Positions 24,513-34,112 of a stretch of 64,000 bases of DNA are shown here, in pieces. Both the position numbers and the translations under genes were made by a program. The DNA is from Rhodospirillales bacterium (GTDB lineage: Bacteria; Pseudomonadota; Alphaproteobacteria; Rhodospirillales; Casp-alpha2): contig JAEPQO010000001.1 in the NCBI GenBank assembly GCA_017640505.1, positions 450,625-514,624 on the forward strand. The letters run 5' to 3'. Every line of letters begins with the position of its first letter. Position 1 is the stretch's first letter. The notes under the pieces were generated by a model, which saw only the letters and a list, made by a program, of their open reading frames with translations, was not told where the DNA came from and ran no database searches.

Positions 24513-25732
24513 GCCATACCCTTAGTGACGTCGGCCGATATCGGTTTGGTGATGTGATTCCAGACATCGAACACCGGCTTCCCTTTGACGTCCATCCCTC
24601 GGTAATCGGAATGCGGGGCACATACGACCAAGACATCGCTTTGTTCGATGACGCCGTCCAACGGCGAGAGAGCGGGATCGTTCAGCACGTACGGGTCGGT
24701 GGTCAACACGTTCTTTGCCCGCATCATCAGGTGCTTCTTCATTTTGTAGCTGAGCGAGGCGCGGATGTCGTCGCTTTCTGCTTTGAACGCCATGCCCAGC
24801 AAGCCGACCGTCACGTTGGCGAGATCGAACTTGGCCGCAATTTTTTCGATCACATATAGCACGAGCCCTTCGTTCACCAGCATTGCCGAGTTGCCGAGTG
24901 AAAACTGGTTCCGCGCGAATGCGGCAATCTGCATGGTGTCCTTGAACAGACAGGGGCCGGCGGTGAATCCCGGACGCGGCATGTGCCGCGCGCGATCATA
25001 CCCGTATGTCATGCCGAAATGGACCTTGGAATAATCGGCGCCCGCCTGATCGGCGACCATGAAGAACTGATTGGCGATGGCGAACTCGATGTAACGGTAG
25101 GAGTTATCAAACAGCTTGACGAACTCGGCCTCAAGCGGCGGCAGTTCGACGATCTCGGGTACAACCGGCATGAAGAACTGCTTGGCTTCGGTAATGGCAG
25201 CGGCGGATGTGCCGCTGACGATCTGTGGTAACTCGGCCAGTTCCTTGATGGCGCGCCCCTGCACGGATCGTTCAGGGCAGAACGAAACGCGTGTCTTCCT
25301 GCCACAATCCTCCAGGTAACGATGCAGCCAGTCCGTCGTGCCCGGATAAAGCGTCGAGCGCAACACGATCAGATGCTCGTCTGTGATATACGGCAGCAAC
25401 GTATCAATGGCCGATTTGACCTCGCCATGAGACGGATTGAGAAACTCGTCGACCGGCGTACCGATTGTAATCACGAGAACACCGGTTGGGGTGATATCGG
25501 CGGGATCCGACGTCAGTGTCAGACGATCGTTATCGAGAGCATGCCGGAGATATTCGTCTGCCCCGTCATCAACGAAAGGCATTTTGCCGGCGGCGATGGT
25601 CGCCAGCGTTTCTTCATTGATATCGTAGATTTGTACCCGTGATCCGGCGCTGGCAAATGATAGCGCCATCGGAAGGCCGACATGGCCGGCACCACCGACG
25701 ATGCAAATATCTGCGTATTTCCTATCCGTCAT
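24509..25732 (-). CDS. UDP-glucose/GDP-mannose dehydrogenase family protein
   Basis: From ATG 25732 the enzyme has 407 residues. The N-terminal NAD domain starts DICIVGGAGHVGLPMALSFASAG. The central domain holds FTAGPCLFKDTMQIAAF, whose Cys is the active-site nucleophile of the family. The C-terminal UDP-binding domain has GLLGMAFKAESDDIRASLSY. It makes a uronic acid sugar nucleotide by two-step oxidation at C6. The substrate (UDP-Glc, UDP-HexNAc or other) cannot be settled. An earlier ATG at 25762 is possible but not needed by the family. Confidence 0.9.
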   Translation of the reverse strand: MTDRKYADICIVGGAGHVGLPMALSFASAGSRVQIYDINEETLATIAAGKMPFVDDGADEYLRHALDNDRLTLTSDPADITPTGVLVITIGTPVDEFLNPSHGEVKSAIDTLLPYITDEHLIVLRSTLYPGTTDWLHRYLEDCGRKTRVSFCPERSVQGRAIKELAELPQIVSGTSAAAITEAKQFFMPVVPEIVELPPLEAEFVKLFDNSYRYIEFAIANQFFMVADQAGADYSKVHFGMTYGYDRARHMPRPGFTAGPCLFKDTMQIAAFARNQFSLGNSAMLVNEGLVLYVIEKIAAKFDLANVTVGLLGMAFKAESDDIRASLSYKMKKHLMMRAKNVLTTDPYVLNDPALSPLDGVIEQSDVLVVCAPHSDYRGMDVKGKPVFDVWNHITKPISADVTKGMA

Positions 25733-25836
25733 TGGTTTCGTTTCTATCCTTCGGTTGGTCATGCGGGGCGCGGCTTGATGGCCCTGCATAATGCCAGGTT
25801 AACGGGATGAAAACCCTTTTCGGGACGCACCCCGGG

Positions 25837-27000
25837 TCAGTCGTCCCCCATCAGGTGCGGGCTACTCGGTACGTTGATGATGCGGTTGTAAAGGTCCCGG
25901 GTGACCGTCAGGTCCATCTTTGGGCAGTCTGCAAACATTGGCAGGTCCGAAATCGGAACCCAGGCGGCGCGGGCGCCGATGCCGGCGGCGTTGGCGGCTT
26001 CGAAAAAAGCAACCCGGTCGTTCTCGTAACCCGGTTCAAGCAGCAGGATATTGATCCAGTAGTTGCTGATGCATTCGGGCGGCTCGTTGACGTGGCGAAT
26101 TCCGTCGATGTCTGCGAAGGCCTCGGCGTACCGTGCCGCCAGCTTACGCTTTTTCTCGAGGTAGCCGGGCAGGCGCTGCATCTGACCGCAACCGACCGCC
26201 GCATTGATGTTCGGCATCCGGTAGTTGAAGGCGATTTCGTCGTGCGTGAATTCGTATGGATGCGGAACGCGCGATGTGGTCGTTATGCGCCGCGCCCGGT
26301 CCGCAAGTTCGTCGTTATTACACAGTATCGCGCCACCGCCGCCGGTGGTGATGATCTTGTTGCCGTTGAAACTGAGCGCCGAGAGGTAGCCGCGATTGCC
26401 GACGTGCCTGCCCTTGTAGAACGAGCCCAGGCCCTCGGCGGCATCTTCGATCAGCGGGATCCCGAACTCGTCGCAGACGGCGCAGAGCGCATCCAGATCG
26501 CTCGGATGACCGAACGCGTGCATGCACATCAGGGCGGCGATGCGCCGTCCCGTCGACTTGTTGTACAAGGCACCGTCCCGGCGTTCCGAGATACGATGCA
26601 GGTACGCGGCGATTTTTCCGGCATCAACGCCGAAAGACGTTTCCTCGGCATCGACGAAATGCGGGACAGCGCCGGTGTAAGCAATGGCATTGATCGAGGC
26701 AATGAACGTCAGGGCCGGCGCCAAAACCTCGTCACCCTGTCCAATGCCCATCATGTGAATAATGGCGTGCAACGCCGCGGTGCCGCTGACCGTCACGGCG
26801 GCATGTTTGACGCCACAGAACGCCGCCAGTTCCTCTTCGAACTGGGTCACGTATTTGCCGTGATAAGATACCCAGCCTTCTTCGAGGCAACTGACCACCA
26901 TTTCCGCTTCGGCACTCCCAAAGCGGGGTTCGTGCAGCGGCGCGGGCGGCGGCGCGATCTCGCAAAGCGTCGTAACGACTCGTTCAATGTCCAGTGTCAT
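25837..27000 (-). CDS. DegT/DnrJ/EryC1/StrS family sugar aminotransferase
   Basis: The 387-residue PLP enzyme contains [53 protein letters not shown] and [15 protein letters not shown], in which the Lys after GN binds [20 protein letters not shown] is also typical. It transaminates a 4-keto or 3-keto NDP sugar to an amino sugar. It lacks the Fe-S cysteines expected of RfbH-type E1 enzymes, so it is unlikely to make a 3,6-dideoxy sugar by that route. It lies 21 bp from purH and close to the sugar dehydrogenase. Confidence 0.92.
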   Translation of the reverse strand: MTLDIERVVTTLCEIAPPPAPLHEPRFGSAEAEMVVSCLEEGWVSYHGKYVTQFEEELAAFCGVKHAAVTVSGTAALHAIIHMMGIGQGDEVLAPALTFIASINAIAYTGAVPHFVDAEETSFGVDAGKIAAYLHRISERRDGALYNKSTGRRIAALMCMHAFGHPSDLDALCAVCDEFGIPLIEDAAEGLGSFYKGRHVGNRGYLSALSFNGNKIITTGGGGAILCNNDELADRARRITTTSRVPHPYEFTHDEIAFNYRMPNINAAVGCGQMQRLPGYLEKKRKLAARYAEAFADIDGIRHVNEPPECISNYWINILLLEPGYENDRVAFFEAANAAGIGARAAWVPISDLPMFADCPKMDLTVTRDLYNRIINVPSSPHLMGDD

Positions 27001-27021
27001 GGTGCGACTCGCTGACCGGTC

Positions 27022-28599
27022 TCAGTGCCGGAAATGGCGCATGCCGGTGAACACCATAGCGAGGCCTTTTTCATCGGCTGCCGCGATGACTTCGTCGTCG
27101 CGGACGCTGCCGCCCGGCTGAATGACCGCCGTCGCGCCGGCTTCGGCGGCGGCAAGGAGTCCGTCCGGAAAAGGGAAGAATGCATCGGACGCAACGACCG
27201 AACCAATGGCCCAACTATCCGAATCACCCGCAACACGCGCTGCATCGGCGGCCTTCCAGGCCGCGATGCGCGACGAATTGACACGGCTCATCTGTCCGGC
27301 GCCGACGCCGACCGTGGCACCGGCTTTCGCGTAGACGATGGCGTTCGACTTCACATGCTTGCAGACGGTGAAGGCGAACGTCAGGTCGGCCATTTCTTCC
27401 GGCGTTGGTTGGCGCTTGGTCACGACCTTGACGTCGTCGGACGTCAGCAGCGCGTCACGCGTCTGCAGCAGATAGCCGCCGGCAAGCGAGCGTACGGTCA
27501 TGCCCGGTGCATCGGCCGCCGGCATGGACCCGGTTTCGAGAACGCGAAGGTTCTTCTTGGTGGCGAAAACGGCCTTGGCGTCATCGGCGATTTCGGGCGC
27601 GATAATCACTTCCGCGAACAGGTCCGCGACCAGTTCCGCCGTCGCGGCATTGAGCGCGCGGTTGAAAGCAATGATCCCGCCGAAGGCGCTTTCCGTATCG
27701 CAAGCCAGCGCGCGCTCGTAGGCATCGGTCAGACTGTCGCCGACGGCAACGCCACACGGGTTGGCGTGTTTGACGATGACGCAGGCCGGCGTTTCCGTGA
27801 ACTCGGCGACGAGTTCGAAAGCGGCGTCGGTATCGTTCAGATTGTTGAAGCTGAGCTCCTTGCCCTGAAGCTGTGCCGCGGTGGCGATGCCGGGCCGGTT
27901 TTCCGAATTGGTATAGAATGCCGCTTCCTGGTGCGGGTTCTCGCCGTAACGCAGCACCTGTTTCAGCGAACCGGCCATAACCTTGCTGGCTGGGAAGGTT
28001 TCGCCCAGCTGTTCAGCGAACCACGTCGAGATCGCGGCGTCGTAAGCGCCGGTACGGGCATAGGCCTTGGCGGCGAGGCGGGTTCGGAAATCGGCCGTTG
28101 TCGCACCGCCGTTGGATGCCATCTCGTCCAGCAGGCGCTGATAGTCGCTGGGATCGACAACGACGCTCACGAAGGCGTGGTTCTTTGACGCGGCACGGAT
28201 CATTGCCGGTCCACCGATGTCGATGTTTTCGATGCAGGTGTCGAAGTCGGCACCCTTGGCCACGGTTTCCTCGAACGGATAAAGGTTGACCACCAGCAGA
28301 TCGATGTTCTGGATGCCGTGCGCTGACATCGCCTGTTCGTGTTCGGCATTGCCGCGAACCGCCAACAACCCACCGTGGATCTTTGGCTGCAGGGTTTTGA
28401 CGCGGCCATCCATGATCTCGGGAAAGCCGGTGAAATCGCTGACTTCGATAACGGCGACGCCGGCGTCACGGAGTGCTTTTGCGGAACCGCCGGTCGATAA
28501 AATCTCGACCCCTGCCTTGTCCAGGGCCTGGCCCAGTTCCACCAGGCCGGATTTGTCGGAAACACTGATCAGGGCACGGGTAATCTTGGGATCGGTCAT
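27022..28599 (-). CDS. purH: Bifunctional AICAR transformylase/IMP cyclohydrolase PurH
   Basis: The 525-residue enzyme performs the last two steps of de novo purine synthesis. The N-terminal IMP cyclohydrolase domain has [38 protein letters not shown] and [10 protein letters not shown]. The C-terminal transformylase has [22 protein letters not shown] and [10 protein letters not shown]. Length is normal. It is the only clearly primary-metabolic gene in the 44-kb polysaccharide run, with 30 bp to the capD-like gene upstream and 21 bp to the DegT gene downstream. Confidence 0.97.
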   Translation of the reverse strand: MTDPKITRALISVSDKSGLVELGQALDKAGVEILSTGGSAKALRDAGVAVIEVSDFTGFPEIMDGRVKTLQPKIHGGLLAVRGNAEHEQAMSAHGIQNIDLLVVNLYPFEETVAKGADFDTCIENIDIGGPAMIRAASKNHAFVSVVVDPSDYQRLLDEMASNGGATTADFRTRLAAKAYARTGAYDAAISTWFAEQLGETFPASKVMAGSLKQVLRYGENPHQEAAFYTNSENRPGIATAAQLQGKELSFNNLNDTDAAFELVAEFTETPACVIVKHANPCGVAVGDSLTDAYERALACDTESAFGGIIAFNRALNAATAELVADLFAEVIIAPEIADDAKAVFATKKNLRVLETGSMPAADAPGMTVRSLAGGYLLQTRDALLTSDDVKVVTKRQPTPEEMADLTFAFTVCKHVKSNAIVYAKAGATVGVGAGQMSRVNSSRIAAWKAADAARVAGDSDSWAIGSVVASDAFFPFPDGLLAAAEAGATAVIQPGGSVRDDEVIAAADEKGLAMVFTGMRHFRH

Positions 28600-28629
28600 C
28601 GTCTGAGATTGTCCTCGTTTATCGGTCGG

Positions 28630-30555
28630 TCAGGTGGATTGCGCACGCCGTGGCGGCGTCTCGCTAGCGGGTTCGATATACTCCGGGACGAGATCGTGCA
28701 ACAACGCACGTACTTTTTCATCGTCTCCGTTTTCGGCAGCCGTCAGCAGTGGCTCGATCTGGCGCTTCAGTTCCTCGATGGCAACGACCCGGGGTGCCGC
28801 GAGCAGCAGCCCGGCGTGATTGGTCTCAACCGTCGTTTCGCCGTCGTGGAAGACTTCCTCGTAAAGCTTTTCACCCGGGCGGATGCCCGTAAATTCGATT
28901 TTCACGTCTTCGTCCGGCACCTGCCCGGACAGCCGTATCATCTGTCTCGCCAGATCGACGATCCGAACGGGCTCTCCCATGTCGAGTACGAAAATCCGGC
29001 CGTCCGTGATTTCGCCGGCATTGCCAACGGCCGAAGCTTCAAGAACCAGTTCGACGGCCTCGCGAATGGTCATGAAGTAACGGGTCATCTCCGGGTGCGT
29101 CACGGTGAGGGGCCCGCCCTGCTCCAGCTGGCGTTGGAACAAAGGAACGACCGACCCGGTCGAACCCAAAACGTTACCGAAGCGGACCGTGACGTAGCGG
29201 CAGTCACTCGCGCCGTCCAGATCCAGTGCCTGGCAGTACATTTCGGCGGCGCGCTTGGTGGCTCCCATGACGCTCGTCGGATTGATCGCCTTGTCGGTGG
29301 AAACCTGGACCATTGCCGAAACGCCGACTGCGGCACATGCATCGGCCACGTTGATGGTGCCGAGCACGTTGGAGCGCACGCCTTCCGCCGGATTGCTCTC
29401 GACCAGCGGCACGTGCTTAAGCGCTGCGGCATGAAATACGATCTCCGCGCCGAGATCGCGCAACGCGGCCTCGATCCGGTTCCGGTCGCGGACATCGGCG
29501 ATCATCGCGCGGCGGGGCAGGTCCGGGGAGAACTCGGACAGCTCGCGGTCGATGTTGTAAAGCGCGTACTCGTTGTTTTCGATCAACCCGATCTCGGCAG
29601 GGCCGAAGGCCGCGATTTGACGGACCAGCTCCGAACCGATGCTGCCGCCGGCGCCGGTGACGACGACACGTTTGTCCTTGATGAAAGCACGCATTGCACC
29701 GCGTTCGAGCGGTGTCTGCGGGCGGCCGAGCAGGTCTTCGATGGCGACGGATTTGATCTCGATCCGATCGCGTTCCGCATGCCGGAAATCAGTAGCACGG
29801 GGGACGCGCGCGAGCGTGAGACCGAGGGCTGCCGCCCGTTCCAGGAGATGGCGTACCGGCGCCCCGGTGATCTCGTCTTTCGTCAGCACCAGGCGCTGCG
29901 GCGCCATCCCACGGGATTTCAGGTCGGCAAAAACGTTTTCCAGGTCGCCAACGGTGCCGATGACATCGACACCCCGGATCGTGCGCCCGACACGTTCGGG
30001 CTGTTCCGAGAGAATGCCGACGATCGTGTAAGGCGTGTCCGTGTTCTGCCGCAAACCCCGCAGGAACTGATCCGCACCATCCGACGCGCCGATCAGCAGG
30101 ATCGGTACCTTTGCGCCCATGCTCAGGCTCGGCAGCTCGATCCGCCGGTCCTTCCATGACCGGTAAACGAAGCGCGGTCCACCGAGCAGGGCCATAAGCA
30201 CGAACCAGTTGATGAACGGGACGGAGCGGGGCACGTCGTCCATGCGCGACCAGACGAACATGACCACCAGGAATGCCAGCAATGTCACGGTCGCGGCGCG
30301 CGTGATGGCCATCAGGTCGTCCATCGATGCGTAGCGCCAGACCCCGCGATACAGGCCGGAGATCCAGAACACGATCGCGCCGAGCAACGTCATGGCGATG
30401 GCGCCTTCGACCAAAAGCTCGGGTTGCAGCCGGTAATCCGTGGCGCCCACGCGGAGGTACATGGCGAGAACAAAAGAAAATCCCGCCATAACGATGTCGT
30501 GACCGAAAGCGATCAGGCCTCGGCCGGAAATGCGGTGTATGAACTTCACGCTCAA
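28630..30555 (-). CDS. Polysaccharide biosynthesis UDP-sugar 4,6-dehydratase, CapD/WbpM family
   Basis: The 641-residue membrane protein has four N-terminal transmembrane helices, a CoA-binding-like middle domain and a C-terminal dehydratase. The dehydratase holds VTGAGGSIGSELVRQIA and a catalytic region VSTDKAINPTSVMGATKRAAE. Met replaces the usual Tyr of YxxxK, the Ser-Met-Lys triad of WbpM-type long enzymes. It should convert UDP-GlcNAc to UDP-4-keto-6-deoxy-GlcNAc. The start is TTG 30555, overlapping the previous stop as TTGA. Neighbours match the WbpM-WbpV-WbpL trio making UDP-QuiNAc/FucNAc. Confidence 0.92.
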   Translation of the reverse strand: MSVKFIHRISGRGLIAFGHDIVMAGFSFVLAMYLRVGATDYRLQPELLVEGAIAMTLLGAIVFWISGLYRGVWRYASMDDLMAITRAATVTLLAFLVVMFVWSRMDDVPRSVPFINWFVLMALLGGPRFVYRSWKDRRIELPSLSMGAKVPILLIGASDGADQFLRGLRQNTDTPYTIVGILSEQPERVGRTIRGVDVIGTVGDLENVFADLKSRGMAPQRLVLTKDEITGAPVRHLLERAAALGLTLARVPRATDFRHAERDRIEIKSVAIEDLLGRPQTPLERGAMRAFIKDKRVVVTGAGGSIGSELVRQIAAFGPAEIGLIENNEYALYNIDRELSEFSPDLPRRAMIADVRDRNRIEAALRDLGAEIVFHAAALKHVPLVESNPAEGVRSNVLGTINVADACAAVGVSAMVQVSTDKAINPTSVMGATKRAAEMYCQALDLDGASDCRYVTVRFGNVLGSTGSVVPLFQRQLEQGGPLTVTHPEMTRYFMTIREAVELVLEASAVGNAGEITDGRIFVLDMGEPVRIVDLARQMIRLSGQVPDEDVKIEFTGIRPGEKLYEEVFHDGETTVETNHAGLLLAAPRVVAIEELKRQIEPLLTAAENGDDEKVRALLHDLVPEYIEPASETPPRRAQST

Positions 30556-31523
30556 TCTGATCCCGCCTGGTTCGCCTCGCGCCAGGCCGTGGCCACGGCG
30601 TCGAGCCCCTCCGACATCTTATAAGGCGGTTGCCAGCGCGCGTCACGGTGCAAGGGGGTGGAATCGACGAGAAAATTCTCGGTCAGGCGGGCAATGGCGG
30701 TGCGGCGGCCGGTGAGGCGTCCGAGCAGGCGCAAACTCCACAGTGGAAACGGGAAAAGCCTGGCCGGGCGGCCCAAAGCGGTGCCGACGGCCCTGAACAG
30801 ACCGGGTGTCGAGATAGGCGCACCGTCGGCGACAAAATAAGGCAACGCCTGCAGCCCGTCGGCCACGCATACAGCGGAAATGGCGCTGGCGAGGTTGCCG
30901 GCGTACGTCATGTCGCGGCGGTTGCGAATGCCCGCCAGCGGCAGTGGCAGACCCTTTTGCACAGCGGAAATGACCGTCCGGAAATTGCCCGCCGGCGGCC
31001 AGCCGTACACGAAAGCGGGCCTTAGAATGACGAGTTCGCATGCCCCTGCGGCCGAGCGCTCGGAAAGCGCGATTTCGGCGTCCCGTTTAGAGCGCCCATA
31101 GGCATCTTCGGGCGCTGCGGCGTCCAACGCGTTGAGAGGCGTGTCGCCGGAGCGTTCCCCGGCCGCCTTGACGGAACTGATGAAGATGAAACGTTTAACC
31201 CCGGCCGTCCGGGCGGCTTCGAACAGACGAACGCTGCCAGCGACGTTGACGTGGCGGAACTCGGTTTCGCTGACGGAGCCATCCATCACGTGAACCTGTG
31301 CCGCCAGATGAACGACGACGTCCAGTCCTGCGAGTGCCCGTTCAAGAATTTCAGCGTCGGTATCGCCGTCGATACCGGGGATTTCGACGACCCGGTCGGC
31401 AACGTCTCGGGTAATGCTTTCCGGTCTGCGCACCAGTGCCGTAACGTCGTGACCGGCGTCGCGCAGCACCGGCAGCAGATAACCGCCTACAAACCCGTTG
31501 GCGCCTGTCACGCCGATCTTCAT
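30552..31523 (-). CDS. NDP-sugar epimerase/reductase, WbpV/WreQ-like
   Basis: The 323-residue SDR has GVTGANGFVGGYLLPVLRDAGHDV, a catalytic FISSVKAAGE segment and YGRSK. It resembles 4-reductases/epimerases that act on UDP-4-keto-6-deoxy-GlcNAc to give UDP-QuiNAc or UDP-FucNAc. The assignment is supported by the flanking dehydratase and initiating transferase genes. It overlaps the GT4 gene end by 4 nt and the dehydratase start by 4 nt. Confidence 0.88.
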   Translation of the reverse strand: MKIGVTGANGFVGGYLLPVLRDAGHDVTALVRRPESITRDVADRVVEIPGIDGDTDAEILERALAGLDVVVHLAAQVHVMDGSVSETEFRHVNVAGSVRLFEAARTAGVKRFIFISSVKAAGERSGDTPLNALDAAAPEDAYGRSKRDAEIALSERSAAGACELVILRPAFVYGWPPAGNFRTVISAVQKGLPLPLAGIRNRRDMTYAGNLASAISAVCVADGLQALPYFVADGAPISTPGLFRAVGTALGRPARLFPFPLWSLRLLGRLTGRRTAIARLTENFLVDSTPLHRDARWQPPYKMSEGLDAVATAWREANQAGSD

Positions 31524-32791
31524 GTCGGTTTTCCGCTTTCCGGATCGACGGCAGCAGCCTGCCAGCCCCGGCCGGATACGGCGGCGTCCAGCACCCCCAT
31601 CATATGACGTGCCTGGGTTTGGCGGCTGTAACGGGGGGCGGCGGCGAGGCTGCGTTCGGCGAAGGCACGCCTTTTTCCGGTATCGTCGGCCAGTGCCGCG
31701 CAGGCAGCGGCAAGCGCGTCCGGCTGTTCCGCCGGCACGATAAGTCCCACGTCGGCGTCGGCGACGATCCTGCTGCCTTCCCCGGCGGGACCGGCGAAGA
31801 TGATCGGCAGGCCCATTCCCATGGCTTCGAAGATCTTGGAGGGGATGACGCCGGCGAAGACTTCCGTATCTTTTAAGTGCACCAGCGCTGCGTCACACAA
31901 CGACCAGACATCCGGCATGCGTTCCTTCGGTTGCGGTTCGAGAAAACGGACGTTGTCGAGACCATCGGTTTCAGCGCGCGCAATCAGCGCGGCACGTTCG
32001 GCGCCGGCCCCGGCGAGCAGAAACTGAATATCCGTTCTGTCTTTCAAAAGGCGGGCGGCATCCAGAACGTTGCCCAGGGCATGGGCCATGCCGTGTGTGC
32101 CGACATAACCGATGACGCAGGCGTTTTCGGCGAGGCCGGCTTCGGCAGCAAGTGCCGCGTCGCGGGGCTTCGGCGCATATCGCCAGATATCGACCCCGTT
32201 GATGACGACGGCAATCTTGTCGGCGTCTATTCCCCGGCTGACGAGATTGTACTTGAACGACGATGTCAACGCGACGACCGCGTCGGCATCGCGGTACATG
32301 CGCAGTTCCAGCTTCTCAAGCAGCCTGAGCGGCAGGTTTGCTTTCATTGCGCCGACCGCGGCGATCGACGCCGGCCACAGATCGCCCAGCTCGAACACGT
32401 ACCTGAGGCGCCGCCGACGCGCGTACCACCAGGCAGCGACGGCGGCAAAGAACTGCGGTGAGGTGGAAATGACGACATCGGGCCCGGGCTCGCGCGCCGC
32501 CGCGAAGTAGCCGCTGAACATGAAGCTCAGGAAATCGAAAATACGGCGGACCACGCCGCTGTTCGGCGAGATATACGTGCGTACCCGGACGACGCGCAGA
32601 CCGTCCATCGTTTCGGTTTTGTAGGCGTTGTCGTAGCCGTCGAACAACCGGCCGTGCGGAAAGTTCGGGTTGCAGGTAATGACCGTGACGTCGTGTCCCC
32701 ATTTAACCCAATAGAGCGCCCGTTCGTAGACGCGCGTCGCCGCCGCGTTGGTCTCGGGGGGAAAGTTCTCAGTGAAGAAGAGGATTCTCAG
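31520..32791 (-). CDS. Glycosyltransferase family 4 (start probably CTG)
   Basis: The 423-residue GT-B enzyme begins LRILFFTENFPPETNAAATRVYERA and ends with the GT1/GT4 donor domain (FAGVIPSKIFEAMGMGLPI). Proteins of this family typically begin M(R/K)ILFxTENFPPE. No ATG, GTG or TTG lies at that point; CTG at 32791 has an AAAGG 7 nt upstream. The only upstream in-frame alternative short of overlapping the ligase gene deeply is CTG 32812, which overlaps its stop codon. Function is transfer of a sugar to the lipid-linked oligosaccharide, likely the second residue. Confidence 0.85.
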   Translation of the reverse strand: MRILFFTENFPPETNAAATRVYERALYWVKWGHDVTVITCNPNFPHGRLFDGYDNAYKTETMDGLRVVRVRTYISPNSGVVRRIFDFLSFMFSGYFAAAREPGPDVVISTSPQFFAAVAAWWYARRRRLRYVFELGDLWPASIAAVGAMKANLPLRLLEKLELRMYRDADAVVALTSSFKYNLVSRGIDADKIAVVINGVDIWRYAPKPRDAALAAEAGLAENACVIGYVGTHGMAHALGNVLDAARLLKDRTDIQFLLAGAGAERAALIARAETDGLDNVRFLEPQPKERMPDVWSLCDAALVHLKDTEVFAGVIPSKIFEAMGMGLPIIFAGPAGEGSRIVADADVGLIVPAEQPDALAAACAALADDTGKRRAFAERSLAAAPRYSRQTQARHMMGVLDAAVSGRGWQAAAVDPESGKPT

Positions 32792-32808
32792 GGGGACGCC
32801 TTTCTTTG

Positions 32809-34101
32809 TCAGCCTGTATTTCCCGCGGGTGGCTCGGGTCTGGCCAGAATGGTCGTGACGGCGATGCTGACAAAAACGGTGACAAGCCACCAGCTGGATG
32901 TCATTGAAAAATTGAACCCGTAGAAACACGCAATCAGCGCGCCGACGGAAAAGACACAGATACGTTGCCATGCGAATTGAGCGCGCCGCTCGGCGAGCGT
33001 CAGCCAGCGGGCGATCAGCACGAATGCGAGAAGTGCGCCGAGGCCGCCGAACTCGAGCCACACCTGAAGAACCGCATTGTGCGGGTGAACCGGGATCGCT
33101 TCACCGAGCGTGCCGAATTTCGGATCCAGCACCTGGCCGACATCGTCGTTGCCGAGACGCTTGGACGCGCCGGCGCCCCAGCCAAGAACCGATTTCTCCA
33201 AAATCTTATCGGTCACGAAGCTCCAGATGTGCATGCGATAGACGATGGAGTTCGCGCTCGAGTTTTCCGGGTTCAGATGCGCGCTGACTTGCGCCGGCTT
33301 GAAATCCGACGCTGCCAGCACGAGTGGCAGCAGAAAGATCAGCGCCATTGCTGCCAGCATCAGTTTGAGGCGGTATCGGCCGATGAGTTGATAGAAGACC
33401 GCGGCGACGAGCGAGGCAACAACGCCGATGCTCGCGGTGCGGCTGCCGATCCAGGCACAGAGCAACGCGCATGCCGCGATCAGGATGATCGCCGCCAGTG
33501 GTCGTTTGCGGCGGGCCAAGGCTGTCCCGGCGATGAGGCTCGCAACCGCCATCACCGTCGCCGCCGGTTTGAGCCAGAAATATCCGTAAAGGCTGAGCCA
33601 GTAAAAGTACGTGTCGTTGTATCTTTCCGGCTTGAACCCGAGAAACAGCATGGCCTTTTCAAAAAGAACGTAGCCGACGATGAGCAGCATCGTCATGACC
33701 AGCCCGGCAATCACACCGTAGGCCACCCACGGTATATCGTCATCGGTGACATTTTTGCGGCAGGGGAATATCAAAATCCCGAGAACGACCAGGCCAGTCA
33801 GTTTCACGAGCGAAACCGCGGCCTCGGGCCACGCCCCGCTGATGGCCGACGCGGCCGCGGCGCAAACGATCAGGCCACCAAGCCCGGCCATTACAACCCG
33901 GTCGCGGATAAGAAGACTTGCCAGGCGGCCCTCTTTGAAGGCGAACCAAAGCATCGCCAGCACGGCAACGGCGGTCACCGGAACAATGGCCTTGCTGTTG
34001 GCCAGCGCCAGTAGCGGCAGCGCCGCACCGAGAAGGGCGAACGTGCCGCCGATGCGGCTCGGCCGGTTCTTTGGCGGCGAGATGTAGCTGAGTACGTTCA
34101 C
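32809..34101 (-). CDS. O-antigen ligase/polymerase (Wzy_C superfamily) membrane protein
   Basis: The 430-residue protein has about 11-12 hydrophobic segments and a periplasmic loop with PVHPHNAVLQVWLEFG, the hallmark of the WaaL/Wzy_C family in which His contributes to catalysis. It either polymerises repeat units or ligates them to lipid A-core. The start is GTG 34101. It follows the initiating transferase gene by 11 bp. Without a Wzz or a second polymerase in the window the two roles cannot be separated. Confidence 0.85.
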   Translation of the reverse strand: MNVLSYISPPKNRPSRIGGTFALLGAALPLLALANSKAIVPVTAVAVLAMLWFAFKEGRLASLLIRDRVVMAGLGGLIVCAAAASAISGAWPEAAVSLVKLTGLVVLGILIFPCRKNVTDDDIPWVAYGVIAGLVMTMLLIVGYVLFEKAMLFLGFKPERYNDTYFYWLSLYGYFWLKPAATVMAVASLIAGTALARRKRPLAAIILIAACALLCAWIGSRTASIGVVASLVAAVFYQLIGRYRLKLMLAAMALIFLLPLVLAASDFKPAQVSAHLNPENSSANSIVYRMHIWSFVTDKILEKSVLGWGAGASKRLGNDDVGQVLDPKFGTLGEAIPVHPHNAVLQVWLEFGGLGALLAFVLIARWLTLAERRAQFAWQRICVFSVGALIACFYGFNFSMTSSWWLVTVFVSIAVTTILARPEPPAGNTG

Positions 34102-34112
34102 CGATCAAGCCG

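Noticed and set aside
27022..28188. Long plus-strand open frame antisense to purH
   Set aside because: purH is fully intact on the minus strand and the antisense translation has no recognisable domain.
32792..33061. N-terminal extension of the GT4 protein up to an ATG at 33061
   Set aside because: It would lie entirely inside the ligase gene and the extra residues are arginine-rich with no family match.
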